64,000 nucleotides of DNA, taken from NCBI RefSeq assembly GCF_020283565.1, contig NC_060064.1, positions 29,408,337 to 29,472,336 on the forward strand, in the 5' to 3' direction. Below are positions 23,935 to 36,067 of the stretch, one piece after another. The notes under the pieces are model-generated. The model was not told the DNA's origin and ran no database searches. It worked only from the letters and a program-made list of their open reading frames with translations. This DNA is from Trifolium pratense (Eukaryota; Streptophyta; Magnoliopsida; Fabales; Fabaceae). How positions within the stretch are numbered: position 1 is the first letter of the stretch; the number at the start of each line of letters is the position of its first letter. Both the position numbers and the translations under genes were made by a program.

Positions 23935-26900
23935 TCATTCCCTCTTCACAAATCGTCCCTGCAAAATGTACCAACAAGAATACTTTCAATTCAAAAAATT
24001 GTTTTGATCATACATTGCAAAATGTACCAACATGACATGTGCTCTTTTTCACAATCATAATTCTTTCATACATTGTCAATACTCAATAATCAAACACCAC
24101 TTTTTTACTACTAAATCAACCACATGTTACATGTGCCACACTTCTACATTTAATTTTTACTACTATTTTGCCTACAATTGGACATTGGAACCAAGAACCA
24201 ACGGGCCCACAAAAAAGAGGATGGCCAACTCAGCCCAAAAAGACAGGAGATGACCCATTTTTTTGTGTAATCAATGGGGTCAGGGTCATTAAAGACTAGT
24301 AAAATATACTAATGTAAAAAGAGAGGTTCTTTTGCCGCCCTACCATTTTCTCAAACATCACCCGCTGCTTAAGTTGTGCGCGAGAAACTCATAGGGTGGC
24401 AAAAGAAACTCATGTAAAAATTGTGTATCAATCCTGATACTATCATGTCTAGTACTAGTAGAATGGTGACTTAGTCGGGAGTTATAATGATGCTTTGTGG
24501 TTGGGGTGGATAAGATGGAGAGTGGAGTAATAAGGAGGTCGGGGGTTCCATTTCCACTTTTAGCAAAAACTAACAATGCTACTCTCTCCGGTCCTTAATA
24601 TAAGAAAATGTTTACTATCTGATGTATCTAGTGTAGTAATTACTAACTACTAACATTGGTTATCCGGCAAACAACACATGACATCAAAGAATATACCACA
24701 TTGATTGAATTAAATGTACTATGATCTTACCCTCTAAAACCACTACCTCCCATCTACCCTCCTTTGTATCACATAGTAAGGAATATACCACATTGATTGA
24801 ATTAAATGTACTATGAACTTAACCTCTAAAATTCAAAAGATGGGAAAGAAGATCACATGTTTTGTACTTTTGTCTACAACAACAAAGAACTAAATAATCT
24901 TTTTCAACTCAAAGAACAATCACACTAGTCTCATTAATGCATGAGATGTTACTCTTTATAAACTCTTTTCATCAGATCTTAGAATTGGATCGAAATTCTA
25001 ATAGAGTAGCAATAGAAGTTTAGAATAGTACCTTCATTCTAGGCCGTTTTTCAGCATTCAACTTGCGAACTTCATAACGGATCCTCTTAGCGAAGAGTCT
25101 ACTTTGCCTCTTTTCTTTGTATCTCAACAAACTTGCCTCTCTTTGACCAAGCTTCCAACCCATTTCTTCCTTCACCTTCATATTGTTATTGCTAGCTCCA
25201 ACCCCATCAGGAACTTTCCATGTGTTCCCATTAACATCACACCCATAACCATCCCACATTGCCTGTCCAAATTAAAACCAAACAGCTTCATCAAACACTA
25301 TTACTATTAGATAATAACATGTAGTCTATATATATATTCCTAAATTGATGCAAAACCACCACCTAATAGAATTTCACTAGTCTATAGCAATTCAATTTAT
25401 CGCATGAACCAATAATAAAAACCTGTCAAAATCATTAAAAGACTCAAATATCTATCATCATCTGTCTCGCACTAATTAGTTTTAGAAAATCAAATTAAAT
25501 CCATAAATTTCTTGCCCTGACTATTGAATTGCTTCTCCTAGAATTTGGTCTAGACATAACTCAATCCTATAAAATCAACTTAGAACATGATGGATGTCCC
25601 TCAATTATATATGAGACTCAACACTAATTGTTAATTAGTAACAATGAATAGCTAAAAACATAACAATACCCAACCATGCCAACATGGGTCACATTAAGAG
25701 TCTCACATTGATCGAGAGATAACCTGAAAATATATTTACTATGTGAAGGCAATTTTCACCTGATAAACCGGTTTTTTAAGGTCGATTTAGGACCAACCCA
25801 AAATTCTGAGCTGGTTGGCTCCTACTCAAAGATAAAGAGAGGTCACAAGTATCATCACAACCAAATGGCCCCATTGAAATAAGGGCATAAAAAAGTAGAA
25901 GGCTCCCTCGTGTTATGTAATAAAGATCCCAATCAAACAGACCCCATGCCAAAAAGTTACTACCTAGAAAATAAAAGTTGTCGGTGACAAAATGAAAGGA
26001 CCCCTATTCACCACAACATTATACTAAATAGAGATATTCAAGCTAAAAATATGCACAAAAGAGTGAATAAAGAAATAAAATACATGTCACATGCACAATC
26101 ACAAAATATTAAAGAACTCTATGACACAATCTAATTTTGGTCCATACTCATAACTTAATAAAATACTCACAAAACAATGATTTGTCTTCATAGTGATTAA
26201 TTAATTTTTTCTAAGGAAAATTAAAGAATTAAAGTCAACATTAACTAAAAAATGTTGGAAACAAATTAATTCATGAAAATTCATTTCCACCAAAACAAAG
26301 TTTTCATGAAGTCATAAGGCTACACTACACCTAAAAATTTACCATAAAATTAACAAATGAGTGTATTGTTTCAATTTGTGACGAGTTTAACAAAATGACG
26401 ATGATCAACAACTATACCACAAGATTGTTCATTCTAGTTCTATCGCAATGTGATTTCGTCAAATTCACCGTGGATCGAAACATACACTAACTAAACAAAT
26501 CTCAAAATTGAAAAGAAGATAAGAAAATTACTTACATTGGGAAGGATGGAGGAAGCATTGAACAAATCAGGAACAGTCTGTGGGGCATCATCAGCAGCAG
26601 CATCAACAACATAAAGAGAACCTTTATCAGACCAAGCATTCAATATACCATCATGATCCAATTTCAAAGACAAAGACCCCAAAAACGACATCGTTTCAAT
26701 CCCAATACAACTATTCACTTCTTCCATCATTTCCTTCTTCGTCTCTTCAACAACTTCTGAATAACTAACCCATCTTTCTTCACTCTCTTCTTCATCATTT
26801 CTCTTCCTCATAGCTTTCTTCACTAACCCTTCCATCTCTGGACACCTCATCACTGATAAAGACTCTTCCTCTTCCTCCGTTGTTGTCACCGCCGTTAATG

Positions 26901-27327
26901 TCGTTGATTCGTCTTCTAGTAGTCCATTTAATGTTGCTCCACCGTCAGATGTGAAAAGTAAAGCCACGTTGTTTTCTTCTTGCATGTCTTGCTCTGTTTG
27001 TAGATCATCATTGAAAACATGATGATTCAATTGAGGTTGTTGCTTTTGTTGGTGTTGGGTTTTTTTGTTGGTTTTTTTTGGTTTTTGGTTTTTTTCACTT
27101 TTTTGTGTTTGTTGTTGTGAAAGCTGTAATCTGAGACTAAGATATTTTGGTTTTTTTCTTTTTGTTCTGTTTTTTCTTTTGTTTGGTTTAAGAGAAGATG
27201 AAGAAGAAGATGAAGATGGAGAAACAGAAGATGAATTTGTATGAATTTGTTTCTTTTTTTTCTTCATAGTAACTGATCTTGTTTTTATTGTAGAAAGAGT
27301 AGTAGTACTATTTTTGTTACACATCAC
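23935..27327 (-). CDS. CCT-domain protein, 3 exons, 348 residues
   Basis: Probable nuclear regulator of transcription. The CCT domain (about residues 305-347) reads [20 protein letters not shown], then [20 protein letters not shown] and VKR. Coding exons on the minus strand: 26536-27327 (264 codons), 25032-25262 (77 codons) and a final 24-nt exon 23935-23958 encoding GRFVKRE and the stop. All junctions are GT-AG in phase 0, and the last exon is needed to finish the CCT domain. The N-terminal part is low-complexity: basic and Ser-rich (residues 20-65), Gln/Lys-rich (67-100), acidic (about 150-185). No B-box zinc finger or response-regulator domain is seen, so this is not a CONSTANS or PRR protein but a 'CCT motif family' member. 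ATG ATG at 27327/27324 offers two adjacent starts. Confidence 0.92.
24689..24831. repeat. 51-bp direct repeat in the last intron of the CCT gene
   Basis: GAATATACCACATTGATTGA and the following 31 bp occur at 24689-24739 and 24781-24831 (offset 92 bp) with two or three differences. A MITE-end-like motif (CTCTCTCCGGTCCTTAATAT) lies upstream at about 24582. Confidence 0.7.
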
Positions 27328-27414
27328 TCACTTAAACAAAAACACAAACACTATATGAATTTAACAAAGTTAGTTTCTTTCAAACACAACAATTACTACT
27401 AGTATTTTTTTTTT

Positions 27415-27577
27415 TGTGTGTGTGAGAGAGAGAGAAGAGAAGAGAAAGGAAGAGAGTGGAATAATAATGGAGGGGGGGAGGGGAGAGAAAAGTGAGGAAA
27501 AAGGGAGGAGTGACTTTTGTTGGGAGGGACACTGACCTATGAGGTGATGATGTGATGGGTGGTTTGTTTGACACGTG
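27415..27577 (-). promoter_or_regulatory. 5' region of CCT gene: GA-rich leader and G-box
   Basis: In front of the CCT start codon the plus strand shows GAGAGAGAGA and 'ggagggggggaggggagag' (27422-27500), a CT-rich leader when read on the coding strand. A palindromic G-box, CACGTG, lies at 27572-27577 in ACACGTGT, about 245 bp upstream of the ATG. G-boxes bind bZIP and bHLH factors; use here is inferred. Confidence 0.45.
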
Positions 27578-27732
27578 TGATGTTGTGATTGGGTAGAAGA
27601 GTGGATTCTATGTTGTTATCTGGATTTCGTTTATGGAAGAGATGAGGTGAGGTGATATATTGGCAATCCCTCAATGGTAGTCTAGATTACTCTCATCATC
27701 TTCTTACTCTTGTGTTAAATTATTTATATTTA

Positions 27733-27915
27733 GGCAAATGCTAAATAGTGTCTCAGGGGCACTTGTTAAAGATTCAAATTTAGAAATATTTACTTGGAAA
27801 TAGTGTAGTCAATACAACAAAAATTTATATTTTGATGTTTTCGATGCACAACTTTTATTTTATTTCTTCTTTTGGTTCCTTAACTAATGCCCCGGGGGCA
27901 CTGGTTAGCAAGACC
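27733..27915. mobile_element. MITE with GGGGCACT palindromic ends, copy 1
   Basis: The left end, GGCAAATGCTAAATAGTGTC, and the right end (minus strand GGTCTTGCTAACCAGTGCCC) are inverted. Each end holds its own small palindrome around CCCCGGGGGCAC-type sequence. Copies 2 and 3 of the same family are at 31791-31965 and 46640-46828. Confidence 0.75.
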
Positions 27916-27926
27916 TTTATATTTAT

Positions 27927-28206
27927 TACTCCCACCGTATCATAATATATGTTATTTTTGAGAAAAAAATTATACCACAATGTATGTCGTTTTATATTAC
28001 CAATAAAATATTTAATGTTATTTTTCTATTATATCATTAACTATTTATTATTCTTCTTTCGATTCTTCAATTTGTTTTTTTCATACCATAAATAAAAGAC
28101 AATTTTATAAATCAACTCATAATTTCTCTTTTTCATACAACATTAATTATTTTCTTAATATGTGTAAAACTGTCAAAGCGACATATATTGTGGTACGGAA
28201 GGAGTA
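27927..28206. mobile_element. Stowaway/mariner-like MITE, copy A
   Basis: The left end TACTCCCACCGTATCATAAT and the right end (minus strand TACTCCTTCCGTACCACAAT) are inverted repeats of about 28 bp. The 280-bp AT-rich interior is non-coding. Its interior matches copy B (28698-28983) in opposite orientation. Confidence 0.8.
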
Positions 28207-28724
28207 GTTTCTTACTAATAATAATAATAATAAATCATGGTTTCAATTAACAAAATCATGGGTCTAACCTATGAATATGATTTATTTGGTAATGTCAAAT
28301 TTTGAACTTTGAGTTTGTTCTATTTATTATATTCTATTGATTGATTGAATAGTTAAATATTCTATTTGTTTAAGTGTTGGTTTTGACTATTGTGTATTAC
28401 TATTTATGTACTTCTTTCGTGTCATAATATATGTCTTATTTTCTTAATATGTGTAAAACTGTCAAAGCGACATATATTGTGGTACGGAAGAAGTAGTTTC
28501 TTACTAATAATAATAATAATAAATCATGGTTTCAATTAACAAAATCATGGGTCTAACCTATGAATATGATTTATTTGGTAATGTCAAATTTTGAACTTTG
28601 AGTTTGTTCTATTTATTATATTCTATTGATTGATTGAATAGTTAAATATTCTATTTGTTTAAGTGTTGGTTTTGACTATTGTGTATTACTATTTATGTAC
28701 TCCTTTCGTATCATGATATATGTC
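28147..28724. repeat. 289-bp tandem duplication spanning MITE ends
   Basis: 28147-28435 is repeated at 28436-28724 with very few differences (for example 'ggaaggagtag' against 'ggaagaagtag'). The unit contains the last 60 bp of MITE copy A, a 200-bp spacer with a TAATAATAATAATAAT run, and a MITE head. At the junction (28407-28495) a MITE head is fused straight to a MITE tail, as expected from unequal crossing over or replication slippage between MITE ends. Confidence 0.85.
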
Positions 28725-28983
28725 GTTTTGACATTTTTATACATATTAAAAAAAATAATTAATGTTATATGGAAAAAAGTGATTATGAGTTGATTTACAA
28801 AATTGTCCTTTATTTATGGTATGGAAAAAATAAATTGAAAAATTGAAAGAAGAAAGAGTAATAAATAGTTAAAAGTATAATAGAAAAAATAGCATTAAAT
28901 GCTTGATTCGTAATATAAAATGACATATATTGTGGTACAAATTTTTTTCCCAAAGTAACATATATTATCGTACGGATGGAGTA
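28698..28983. mobile_element. Stowaway/mariner-like MITE, copy B (inverted relative to A)
   Basis: Starts TACTCCTTTCGTATCATGAT and ends ATTATCGTACGGATGGAGTA. The interior is the reverse complement of copy A, for example 'attatgagttgatttacaaa' here against 'tttataaatcaactcataat' there. Confidence 0.8.
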
Positions 28984-29965
28984 ATTTATTTTGACTATAA
29001 ATTTTTATTATTATATAAAATTAAATATTAGTAAATAAATATTGTTCAATTTGTCTCACGAATGTTTTTAAAATATAATTTTTTTTTTATTTTTATAATA
29101 GATAATTAAACATATTAGTGATCAAAGTTGTGCATTGACATATGTGTAATGGTCAAAAGCGACGCTTAAAAAAGAACGGAGGGAGTATTTATTTTTTTTT
29201 TAAATTGCAAAAATTGTTAATTGTTTATTTATTTTTTTTTCAAAATATTATCTTCTTCCTTAAATATAAGATAAGATTATTTTGAGATTTTTCTTTGTCT
29301 CTTTTTATAACATAATTTTTTAAAGGCATTAATTATTTCTTCATCAACATACATTTAATTATAGAATATATTTTTCTACAATTTGTAATAAATATTCTAA
29401 AAAAATATTAACTCATCCTCTTCTTTAAAGAATAAAATTGTAAAAAAGAATATCAATTATCAACATATTTAATACTACAATTGATTTTCTTAATCTTTGT
29501 GTTTTATCATTGAAGTCCTATATTTAGGGACAAAGGTATCTAGCAAATAATTCTCTTAAATTGAGTGGCATATGTTAAATTGTTCTAATCTCTTAAATTG
29601 GGTGGGGGTATGTGGGTGGGGACTGGGGTGAACTAAAAGGTAAAGACAAAAGTTAAAATGTGCCGTAAGGGAACATGATACAGTAAGAAACTTAATATAA
29701 AAAGGTTCTTCTTAAAAGTTATGCATTTCACTTTTCAAAAGTCAAAGTGCTGTATTTTTCAATACAAAAATTATATTTTTAGATTTTTAACATGTGTTTT
29801 TAGAGCACACATTAGCAAGATCCAAAAGTAAAATGCACCCTAAAATTTTCATATTATAGACAAATTACCCATTAAAAATGATCTAGTAGGATAAAAGTTA
29901 TCGTAGTTGTTGAGAAGTTTCCGTTACACAAAACTTAATTTTTATGAAAATATGTTAAACACATG

Positions 29966-30091
29966 TTCCTTCCGTCTCAAAATATAAGGAAAAATGAGTC
30001 AAAAAACTTGATGTATTTAGTTAAAGATTTAGACCAAATACATTCACTTGTGTTGACCAACTTTTACTTATATTTTAGGACGGAGAGAGTA
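29966..30091. mobile_element. Short Stowaway-like MITE
   Basis: The ends TTCCTTCCGTCTCAAAATAT and (minus strand) ACTCTCTCCGTCCTAAAATA are inverted. The 126-bp body reads 'acttgatgtatttagtt' on one side and 'aaatacattcacttgtgttg' on the other. Confidence 0.7.
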
Positions 30092-31436
30092 TCTAAATAA
30101 CCAAAAGATACAATTGTTTGTAGATTTTTATTATAGAGTACATACTCCAAGTGGTCGTGAGAAAAATCACGGATACCAAAATGGTTCTTAAGAAATGAAA
30201 AATCCTCCAAAATCTAAAATGTTAATCAAAATAGGCCTTAATTGGGATTGAAATGTCCCTACAAACTATCATAAAAATGACTAATTTAATTAACATTTTA
30301 GATTATGGATAAAAGACCAAATAAGTTTCATGTTTTTTTCTTCTCGAAGACCAATTTGAGCTTTTTCTCTCCCCATATATATTTCTCTATTTCTCCCTCT
30401 ATAATTCTCTTTCTCACTCTTTCTTTAACTAATTTAAATATTTTACAAGACCCTCTCTCTCTAGTAAGTCCACATAAAAAGTGTAAATCAGCCCAATCAG
30501 ATAATTATTACATTTAAAACAGCACTAGTGGATTAAACCCCTAGTTCATTATAACAAACAAAAAGCAATCACAAGAGCTCGAAACTAAGTTGCAAAAAAA
30601 GATGATACATGAACATTTGAAGGACTAACCAAGAGGTTTTAAAGACTAACGTATGAACTGACAACACACAATAGATCCACGAACCAACAACTCCTTGCAG
30701 CGGTAGTAAGCAAAACTACTCTTTCGAGTCAAATAGTCCAACAACAAACATAAAGAATGACGAGGATATAAAACTAGCCTGCAATCAAACACAAGAACTT
30801 ATACAAATTAACTGTACATATCAATTAACTTTTCAGTTTCCTATGTATGGCTATTACCCACTCTCCTTTTACCCAAAAAAACAATTTACTCCTTTAAACT
30901 CTCTTTTTCTCAAAAGACTTTTTATTATACATTTGGGATGACTTTTATTTTAATTTAATATTTGTCTTTTCTTTTAAACAAAAAATAGTCTAAAAGGTTA
31001 AAGATCAAATTTTGAAATTTTGACAAAAAAATTGACTTGAAATCGTGTGATTTAAGTTAATGAGTTGAACCTAACAAGTCGAATTGAACTGTTCGTGAAC
31101 TTTAAACGAGCCGAGCTCGAGCTGAAAAAAGAGTTCGTGTTGAACTTGAGTCGAGTTTTGAGCTGAACCAATTCCTATCGAGTCGAGTTCGGCTCAGCTC
31201 GACTGATTTTCAGCCCTAGCTATTAGTATTTTTTTTAAGTATCTTAGTAGCTAAAATTCTACTTTTTTTTAAAGCAAATAAATGAAGTGTTTGAAATTCA
31301 AACTAAATCTCTGAAATTCAAACTTTTACTCTGCGTGTAAAAGTAATGTCCTCTTAATTGAATTATGTTCACATCTATCTATTAGCATATTATATTAAGG
31401 ATAATTTTTATGTGGTCATAAAAATATAATCACTCA

Positions 31437-31699
31437 TACTCCATCCGCTCTAAGATAAATGATCTAGTTGACTGCATTCATGTTTGTCAATGTGAAACCT
31501 TAATTAATAATATTTTAAGTTATTTATCCTTAAAAATTATAAAAATTATATATTTTAAAAATATTCATCGAGACAAATCAAATAATATCTATCTCATATG
31601 CTTATATTTGCATGTATATATTTATTGAAAAATATGTGAAAGTAAATTATATGAATAATACGTTAATATTAGGTCATTTATTTTGAGACGAATGAAGTA
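31437..31699. mobile_element. Stowaway-like MITE
   Basis: The left end TACTCCATCCGCTCTAAGAT and the right end (minus strand TACTTCATTCGTCTCAAAAT) form inverted repeats, followed on both sides by AAATGA(T/C)CTA. The body is 263 bp, AT-rich and non-coding. Confidence 0.75.
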
Positions 31700-31790
31700 T
31701 TATTTAATATTTTGAAAAATAAATATTGTTTAATTATTTTCTCAATGTAATTATTTTTCCTATGTGACTATGCAAGAATTATTTTATTAT

Positions 31791-31965
31791 GGAAAATGCT
31801 AACTAGTGCCCCTAGGGCACTAGTTAAGAAGCTAAATAAGGTATAAATTCATTGGAACTTGTGTATTCTACTTTTTATAAGTATAAAAAATAATTTTTTC
31901 AATGAAAAAATTACTACTTTTGGTATCCTTAACTAGTGTCCCGGGGGCACTAGTTAGCATGACCC
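31791..31965. mobile_element. MITE with GGGGCACT palindromic ends, copy 2
   Basis: The left part ATGCTAACTAGTGCCCCTAG and the right part (minus strand GGTCATGCTAACTAGTGCCC) are inverted. Interior sequences differ from copies 1 and 3, so mainly the ends are conserved. Confidence 0.75.
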
Positions 31966-32159
31966 TTTTATTATTAGTGACATTAATTTTTGATAAGTAC
32001 AGTATTATTGAAGGGGACAATTCACAAGAATATCACAAGATTGAATATTGATAGATGAATTTGTCTGCATGCTTGGTCCCCCCTTTATCACTTTTTCTTT
32101 AACCTTTTTCAACTATCCGTGTGAACCCAGCTGCGTCAGTACAAACAACACATTGCCAT

Positions 32160-32782
32160 TAGGGCTGGGCACAACCGACCCAATCCGATTGAAACCGTTT
32201 GACCCAAACCGAAACAGAGTATTCGGGTTGATTTCTGTGGAACTGCGGATTGGAATTGTGTAAACCGTGGATATTAAGGCATTGAATGGGTGGTTTACGG
32301 TTGGAAGGTTTCAGACCATCGCAAACCGAAACCGAACCGTTATTAATTTATTATTATTATTAATTATTATCAAGCATATAGCTACTAACAGCATAATCAT
32401 TTAAAAAAAATAAGTAATTAAAAATTTAGACCAAAGATTTAGACAAGATATTTGGATAAAAAAATAGAAAATAATGGGCTAACAATATGGCTAAGTTTAA
32501 AGGCCCTGAAATTGGGGAAAAAACGTTTGGACAAAAAATGACACAAGTAACCGGCAATTATATTGGGCCAATTTTAATTAAAAATTTGAGAAAAACAAAA
32601 TTTTTAAAAAATGGTTTAAACCGTTGAACCGAACCGAAACCGAGTCAATCCGAGAAACCATAAACCGACCAAACCGAGTATTTAATTGGTTCGATATGGT
32701 TATGCATATGTCACCCATCGGTCCGACTGGTTCTAAGGTTTGAGCCCGAAACCGAACCGAACCGAACCGATGCCCAGCCCTA
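32160..32782. mobile_element. Non-autonomous hAT-type element with 8-bp target duplication
   Basis: A 12-bp perfect terminal inverted repeat, TAGGGCTGGGCA, begins at 32160 and ends as TGCCCAGCCCTA at 32782. It is flanked by a perfect 8-bp duplication ATTGCCAT (32152-32159 and 32783-32790). An 8-bp duplication with a short TIR is the hallmark of the hAT superfamily. Subterminal GAAACCG/CGGTTTC-type repeats (ACCGAACCGAACCGAACCGA at the right) line both ends. The 623-bp interior encodes no transposase. Confidence 0.9.
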
Positions 32783-33458
32783 ATTGCCATGTGTTGCAAT
32801 TATTTAACTAGGGACTCCCAACATTGTTTAAAGAAAGAATTAAAAAAAATATTAAATAGTATTGTATTTAGATGAGATGACATACTGTATCTATTTTAAT
32901 TTAACTAAAGTTTTAATTTAATTTGATAAAAAATAGCGAATAATTGATAAGTTTGTATATAGCGAAAGAACTTATAACGAAATAAATTAGTTTTTATCTT
33001 ATAGCGAATAAACTAACTGATTGAATTTGTATTGTTTGATAAAATTAACAGTTGAACTAACTTATAAGTATGAAATGAAATAAAAAAGATATGAAAAATA
33101 AGTAAGATGACAGAGATAAAATTGGAAGAAAAAATAATAATTTATAATTATAAGCTACTTGAAATAATATTTAAAAAATAAGCTATAATCTACTAAAATA
33201 AACTATAAGTTTTTTTTGAAAAACATTTACCAAAAATGTATTTTTTGTCATATAAACTTATAAGCTATAGACTATGAGCTCAAAATTTGGTGAGCCATAG
33301 ACATGTAACATCACTAACAAAAAAAAAAGGAAAATGTTGAAGAGTGATCGTTAAACATGTTAATATGAAAATTTTGTTTTCAAAATGGTTCATTCAAGGC
33401 CCTAAAAGTGTAAAAAATTGTCTTAACACAATTAATTTTGTCATTTATTCATTTTTTA

Positions 33459-33787
33459 GAGCATCCACAATGAAGATACTCATTTTTGAGTACTTAACTG
33501 GACCCCACATGTACACATCACATATTTATAATTTTTTAATAATGGTACCTAATAAGTACTCAATCCCTCCAACCCAAATCTCTTAAAAAGTTTTAAATAG
33601 GTCCCACCAATAACACATTCCACCAATAATTATGCATCATTATAAATGGGACCCACAAAAATAAAATAGGTATCACTTCTTATTGTAGAACCAGTACCTA
33701 TTAGGTACTCTTTGTGTTTTGCTCCAATGAGAGTACTTATTAGGTACTAGTACTTAAAAAAATAAGTACCCACCATTAGAGATGGTC
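33459..33787. mobile_element. Tourist-like (PIF/Harbinger) MITE with TTA target duplication
   Basis: The left end GAGCATCCACAATGAAGATA and the right end (minus strand GACCATCTCTAATGGTGGGT) share the GA(G/C)CATC...AATG inverted repeat. It is flanked by TTA on both sides (33456-33458 and 33788-33790), the target-site pattern of PIF/Harbinger. The body is 329 bp with TAGGTAC and AAGTAC repeats and is non-coding. Confidence 0.8.
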
Positions 33788-34240
33788 TTAGTATGTTTAA
33801 CAAGTACTTCAGGAATACTACATATAAAAAAACATATCTTGAACCAATCACTATTTTTATAAGTGTTAAAAGACACTTTCGTTTCAGTAAAATTAGTGGA
33901 TTTTAATTTTCATCTCTATAAAATAAAATCGCATGTTTTCATCTCCATATTCTCACAGCGTCAGATTTTTTTATATTGGTGGTGAAAAATCACAATTTTA
34001 GTACAACTCCAAACATAAATTAGAGAATACAATCTCATTTTAGCTTCTTACCTATTTTAAAACTTCAAATTTATCTCTAATTTAAGTTGTTTTGTACATA
34101 CTCTATTATAGTACATATAATTTTAATAAAATTTGTACATACCGTAACGCGGTACGGTAACAACCAAAATTGCAAAACAATTTTGACCGTCTCTGCTATT
34201 TAAAACCTTCATCACAAAAACAGTATTTCCCTCTTCTTCT

Positions 34241-34242
<2 letters not shown>

Positions 34243-34278
<36 letters not shown>
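34243..34278 (+). repeat. Poly(T) run of 36
   Basis: Uninterrupted T run 70 bp upstream of the PPR start codon, preceded by CTTCTTCTTC. It may lie in the 5' leader or promoter; run length should be treated as uncertain in any assembly. Confidence 0.85.
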
Positions 34279-34348
34279 CTGTTCAGATGGTTTGTTTAGA
34301 GTTTTTAATTTTATAACTTATGAGGAATGTTTGATTTGTATTTGAATT

Positions 34349-36067
34349 TTGAACAAACACAAGCACTACATTGTTAGACACAACACAACACAACACAACA
34401 TTACTTTCGTTTTACATGTTTGTTGCATTGTTATGGTTACATTATTTGATGTCAAAATTTTGAGGGAATCTAAAAGCCTCAATCTCAAAGATAAACTCTC
34501 TAGTTTGATTCAACAATGCAAGAACCTTAGACAAATCAAAATTATTCATACCAAAATCCTAAAGTCTCCAAATTTATATACCAATGACCAATATTATCTT
34601 ATTACCCGTTTACTTTTCTTTTCTTCTTTCTCGAATTATAGTTCTTTCACCTATGCCAACAATGTCTTTTACATGATCAATAACCCCGATCTTCGCGCGT
34701 ATAATATTATGATCAGAGCATATGGATCCTTAGAAGGAGGTGATGATACACATTATTTTAAGGCTTTGGTGTTGTATAAGCAAATGCTTAACAATGGAAT
34801 TGCGCCGAATAGCCTCACTTTCCCTTTCCTTGTAAAGGGTTGCAATAGGTGGCAATGTGGTGGTGCTACTACTGGCCAAGTTATTCATGGCCAAGTGTTA
34901 AAGTTTGGATTTTTGAATGATGTTTTTGTTGGGAATTCTTTGATTAGTTTGTTTATGAATTTCGGGTTGTTGAATAATGCACGGAAGTTGTTTGATGAAA
35001 TGTTTCATAGAGATATTGTCAGTTGGAACTCGATGGTTGTTGGATATTTGAGAAACGGAGCAGTTGACATGGCATTGGATTTGTTTAGAAAGATGAGTAG
35101 AAGAAATATTATAACTTGGAATTCGATTATTACAGGGTTGGTTCAAGCCGGCCATGCGAAGGAGTCACTGGAACTTTTCCATGAAATGCAGTTTTTGAGT
35201 GGCGATGATGTTGTTAAACCGGATAAGATTACAATAGCTAGTGTCCTTTCAGCTTGTTCTCAACTAGGTTCTATAGACCATGGGAGATGGGTGCATGCAT
35301 ATTTAAGAAAAAACAATATAGAATGTGATGTGGTAATTGGAACAGCACTTGTCAATATGTACGGCAAATGTGGGAATGTGCTGCAAGCTCTTGAGATCTT
35401 CAACGACATGCCTGAGAAGGATGCCTCGGCTTGGACAGCAATGATATCGGTGTTTGCTCTTCACGGATTAGGAAAGAAAGCCTTTGATTGCTTTTTAGAG
35501 ATGGAAAGAGCTGGAGTAAAGCCTAATCATGTAACATTTGTTGGACTATTGTCGGCTTGTTCTCATTCCGGTTTGGTTGAGCAAGGTAGGTGGTGTTTTG
35601 ATGTAATGAAACATGATTACCTGATTGAACCACAAATTTATCACTATGCTTGCATGGTTGATATTCTTAGTCGAGCTAGGCTCTTCGATGAATCAATGAT
35701 TCTCATAAGAAGCATGCCAATGAAGCCAGATGTTTATGTATGGGGTGCATTACTTGGTGGTTGTCAGATGCATGGAAATATAGAGTTAGGAGAAAAGGTA
35801 GCTCATCATTTGATAGATTTGGAGCCTCATAATCATGCTTTCTATATGAATTTATGTGATATATATGCCAAAGCTGGTAAGTTCGATGCGGCCAAAAGAA
35901 TTAGGAATTTAATGAAAGAAAGAGGAATTGAAACAAAGGTCCCGGGCTGCAGCATGATTGAAATCAATGGAGTGGTTCAAGAATTTTCGGTTGGAGGGTC
36001 TTCTGAACTTCCCATGAAAGAACTTGTATTGGTTTTAGACAGATTAAGCAACGAGATGAAGATATGA
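34349..36067 (+). CDS. PLS-class pentatricopeptide repeat protein with E domain
   Basis: Intronless frame of 572 residues. PLS-class PPR proteins bind organellar transcripts and often specify C-to-U editing sites. P, L and S motifs recur in order: DIVSWNSMVVGYLRNGAVDM, NIITWNSIITGLVQAGHAKE, and an L motif with TIASVLSACSQLGSIDHGRW. Near the C-terminus VWGALLGGCQMHGNIELGEK and PGCSMIEINGVVQEF mark an E/E+ region. There is no DYW deaminase domain, so any editing role would need a partner deaminase. The first Met (34349) gives a low-complexity Asn/His/Thr leader. Met29 at 34433 (MVTLFDVKIL) is an alternative start that looks more like a short targeting sequence. Repeats are intact to the stop. 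Confidence 0.92.
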   Translation: MNKHKHYIVRHNTTQHNITFVLHVCCIVMVTLFDVKILRESKSLNLKDKLSSLIQQCKNLRQIKIIHTKILKSPNLYTNDQYYLITRLLFFSSFSNYSSFTYANNVFYMINNPDLRAYNIMIRAYGSLEGGDDTHYFKALVLYKQMLNNGIAPNSLTFPFLVKGCNRWQCGGATTGQVIHGQVLKFGFLNDVFVGNSLISLFMNFGLLNNARKLFDEMFHRDIVSWNSMVVGYLRNGAVDMALDLFRKMSRRNIITWNSIITGLVQAGHAKESLELFHEMQFLSGDDVVKPDKITIASVLSACSQLGSIDHGRWVHAYLRKNNIECDVVIGTALVNMYGKCGNVLQALEIFNDMPEKDASAWTAMISVFALHGLGKKAFDCFLEMERAGVKPNHVTFVGLLSACSHSGLVEQGRWCFDVMKHDYLIEPQIYHYACMVDILSRARLFDESMILIRSMPMKPDVYVWGALLGGCQMHGNIELGEKVAHHLIDLEPHNHAFYMNLCDIYAKAGKFDAAKRIRNLMKERGIETKVPGCSMIEINGVVQEFSVGGSSELPMKELVLVLDRLSNEMKI

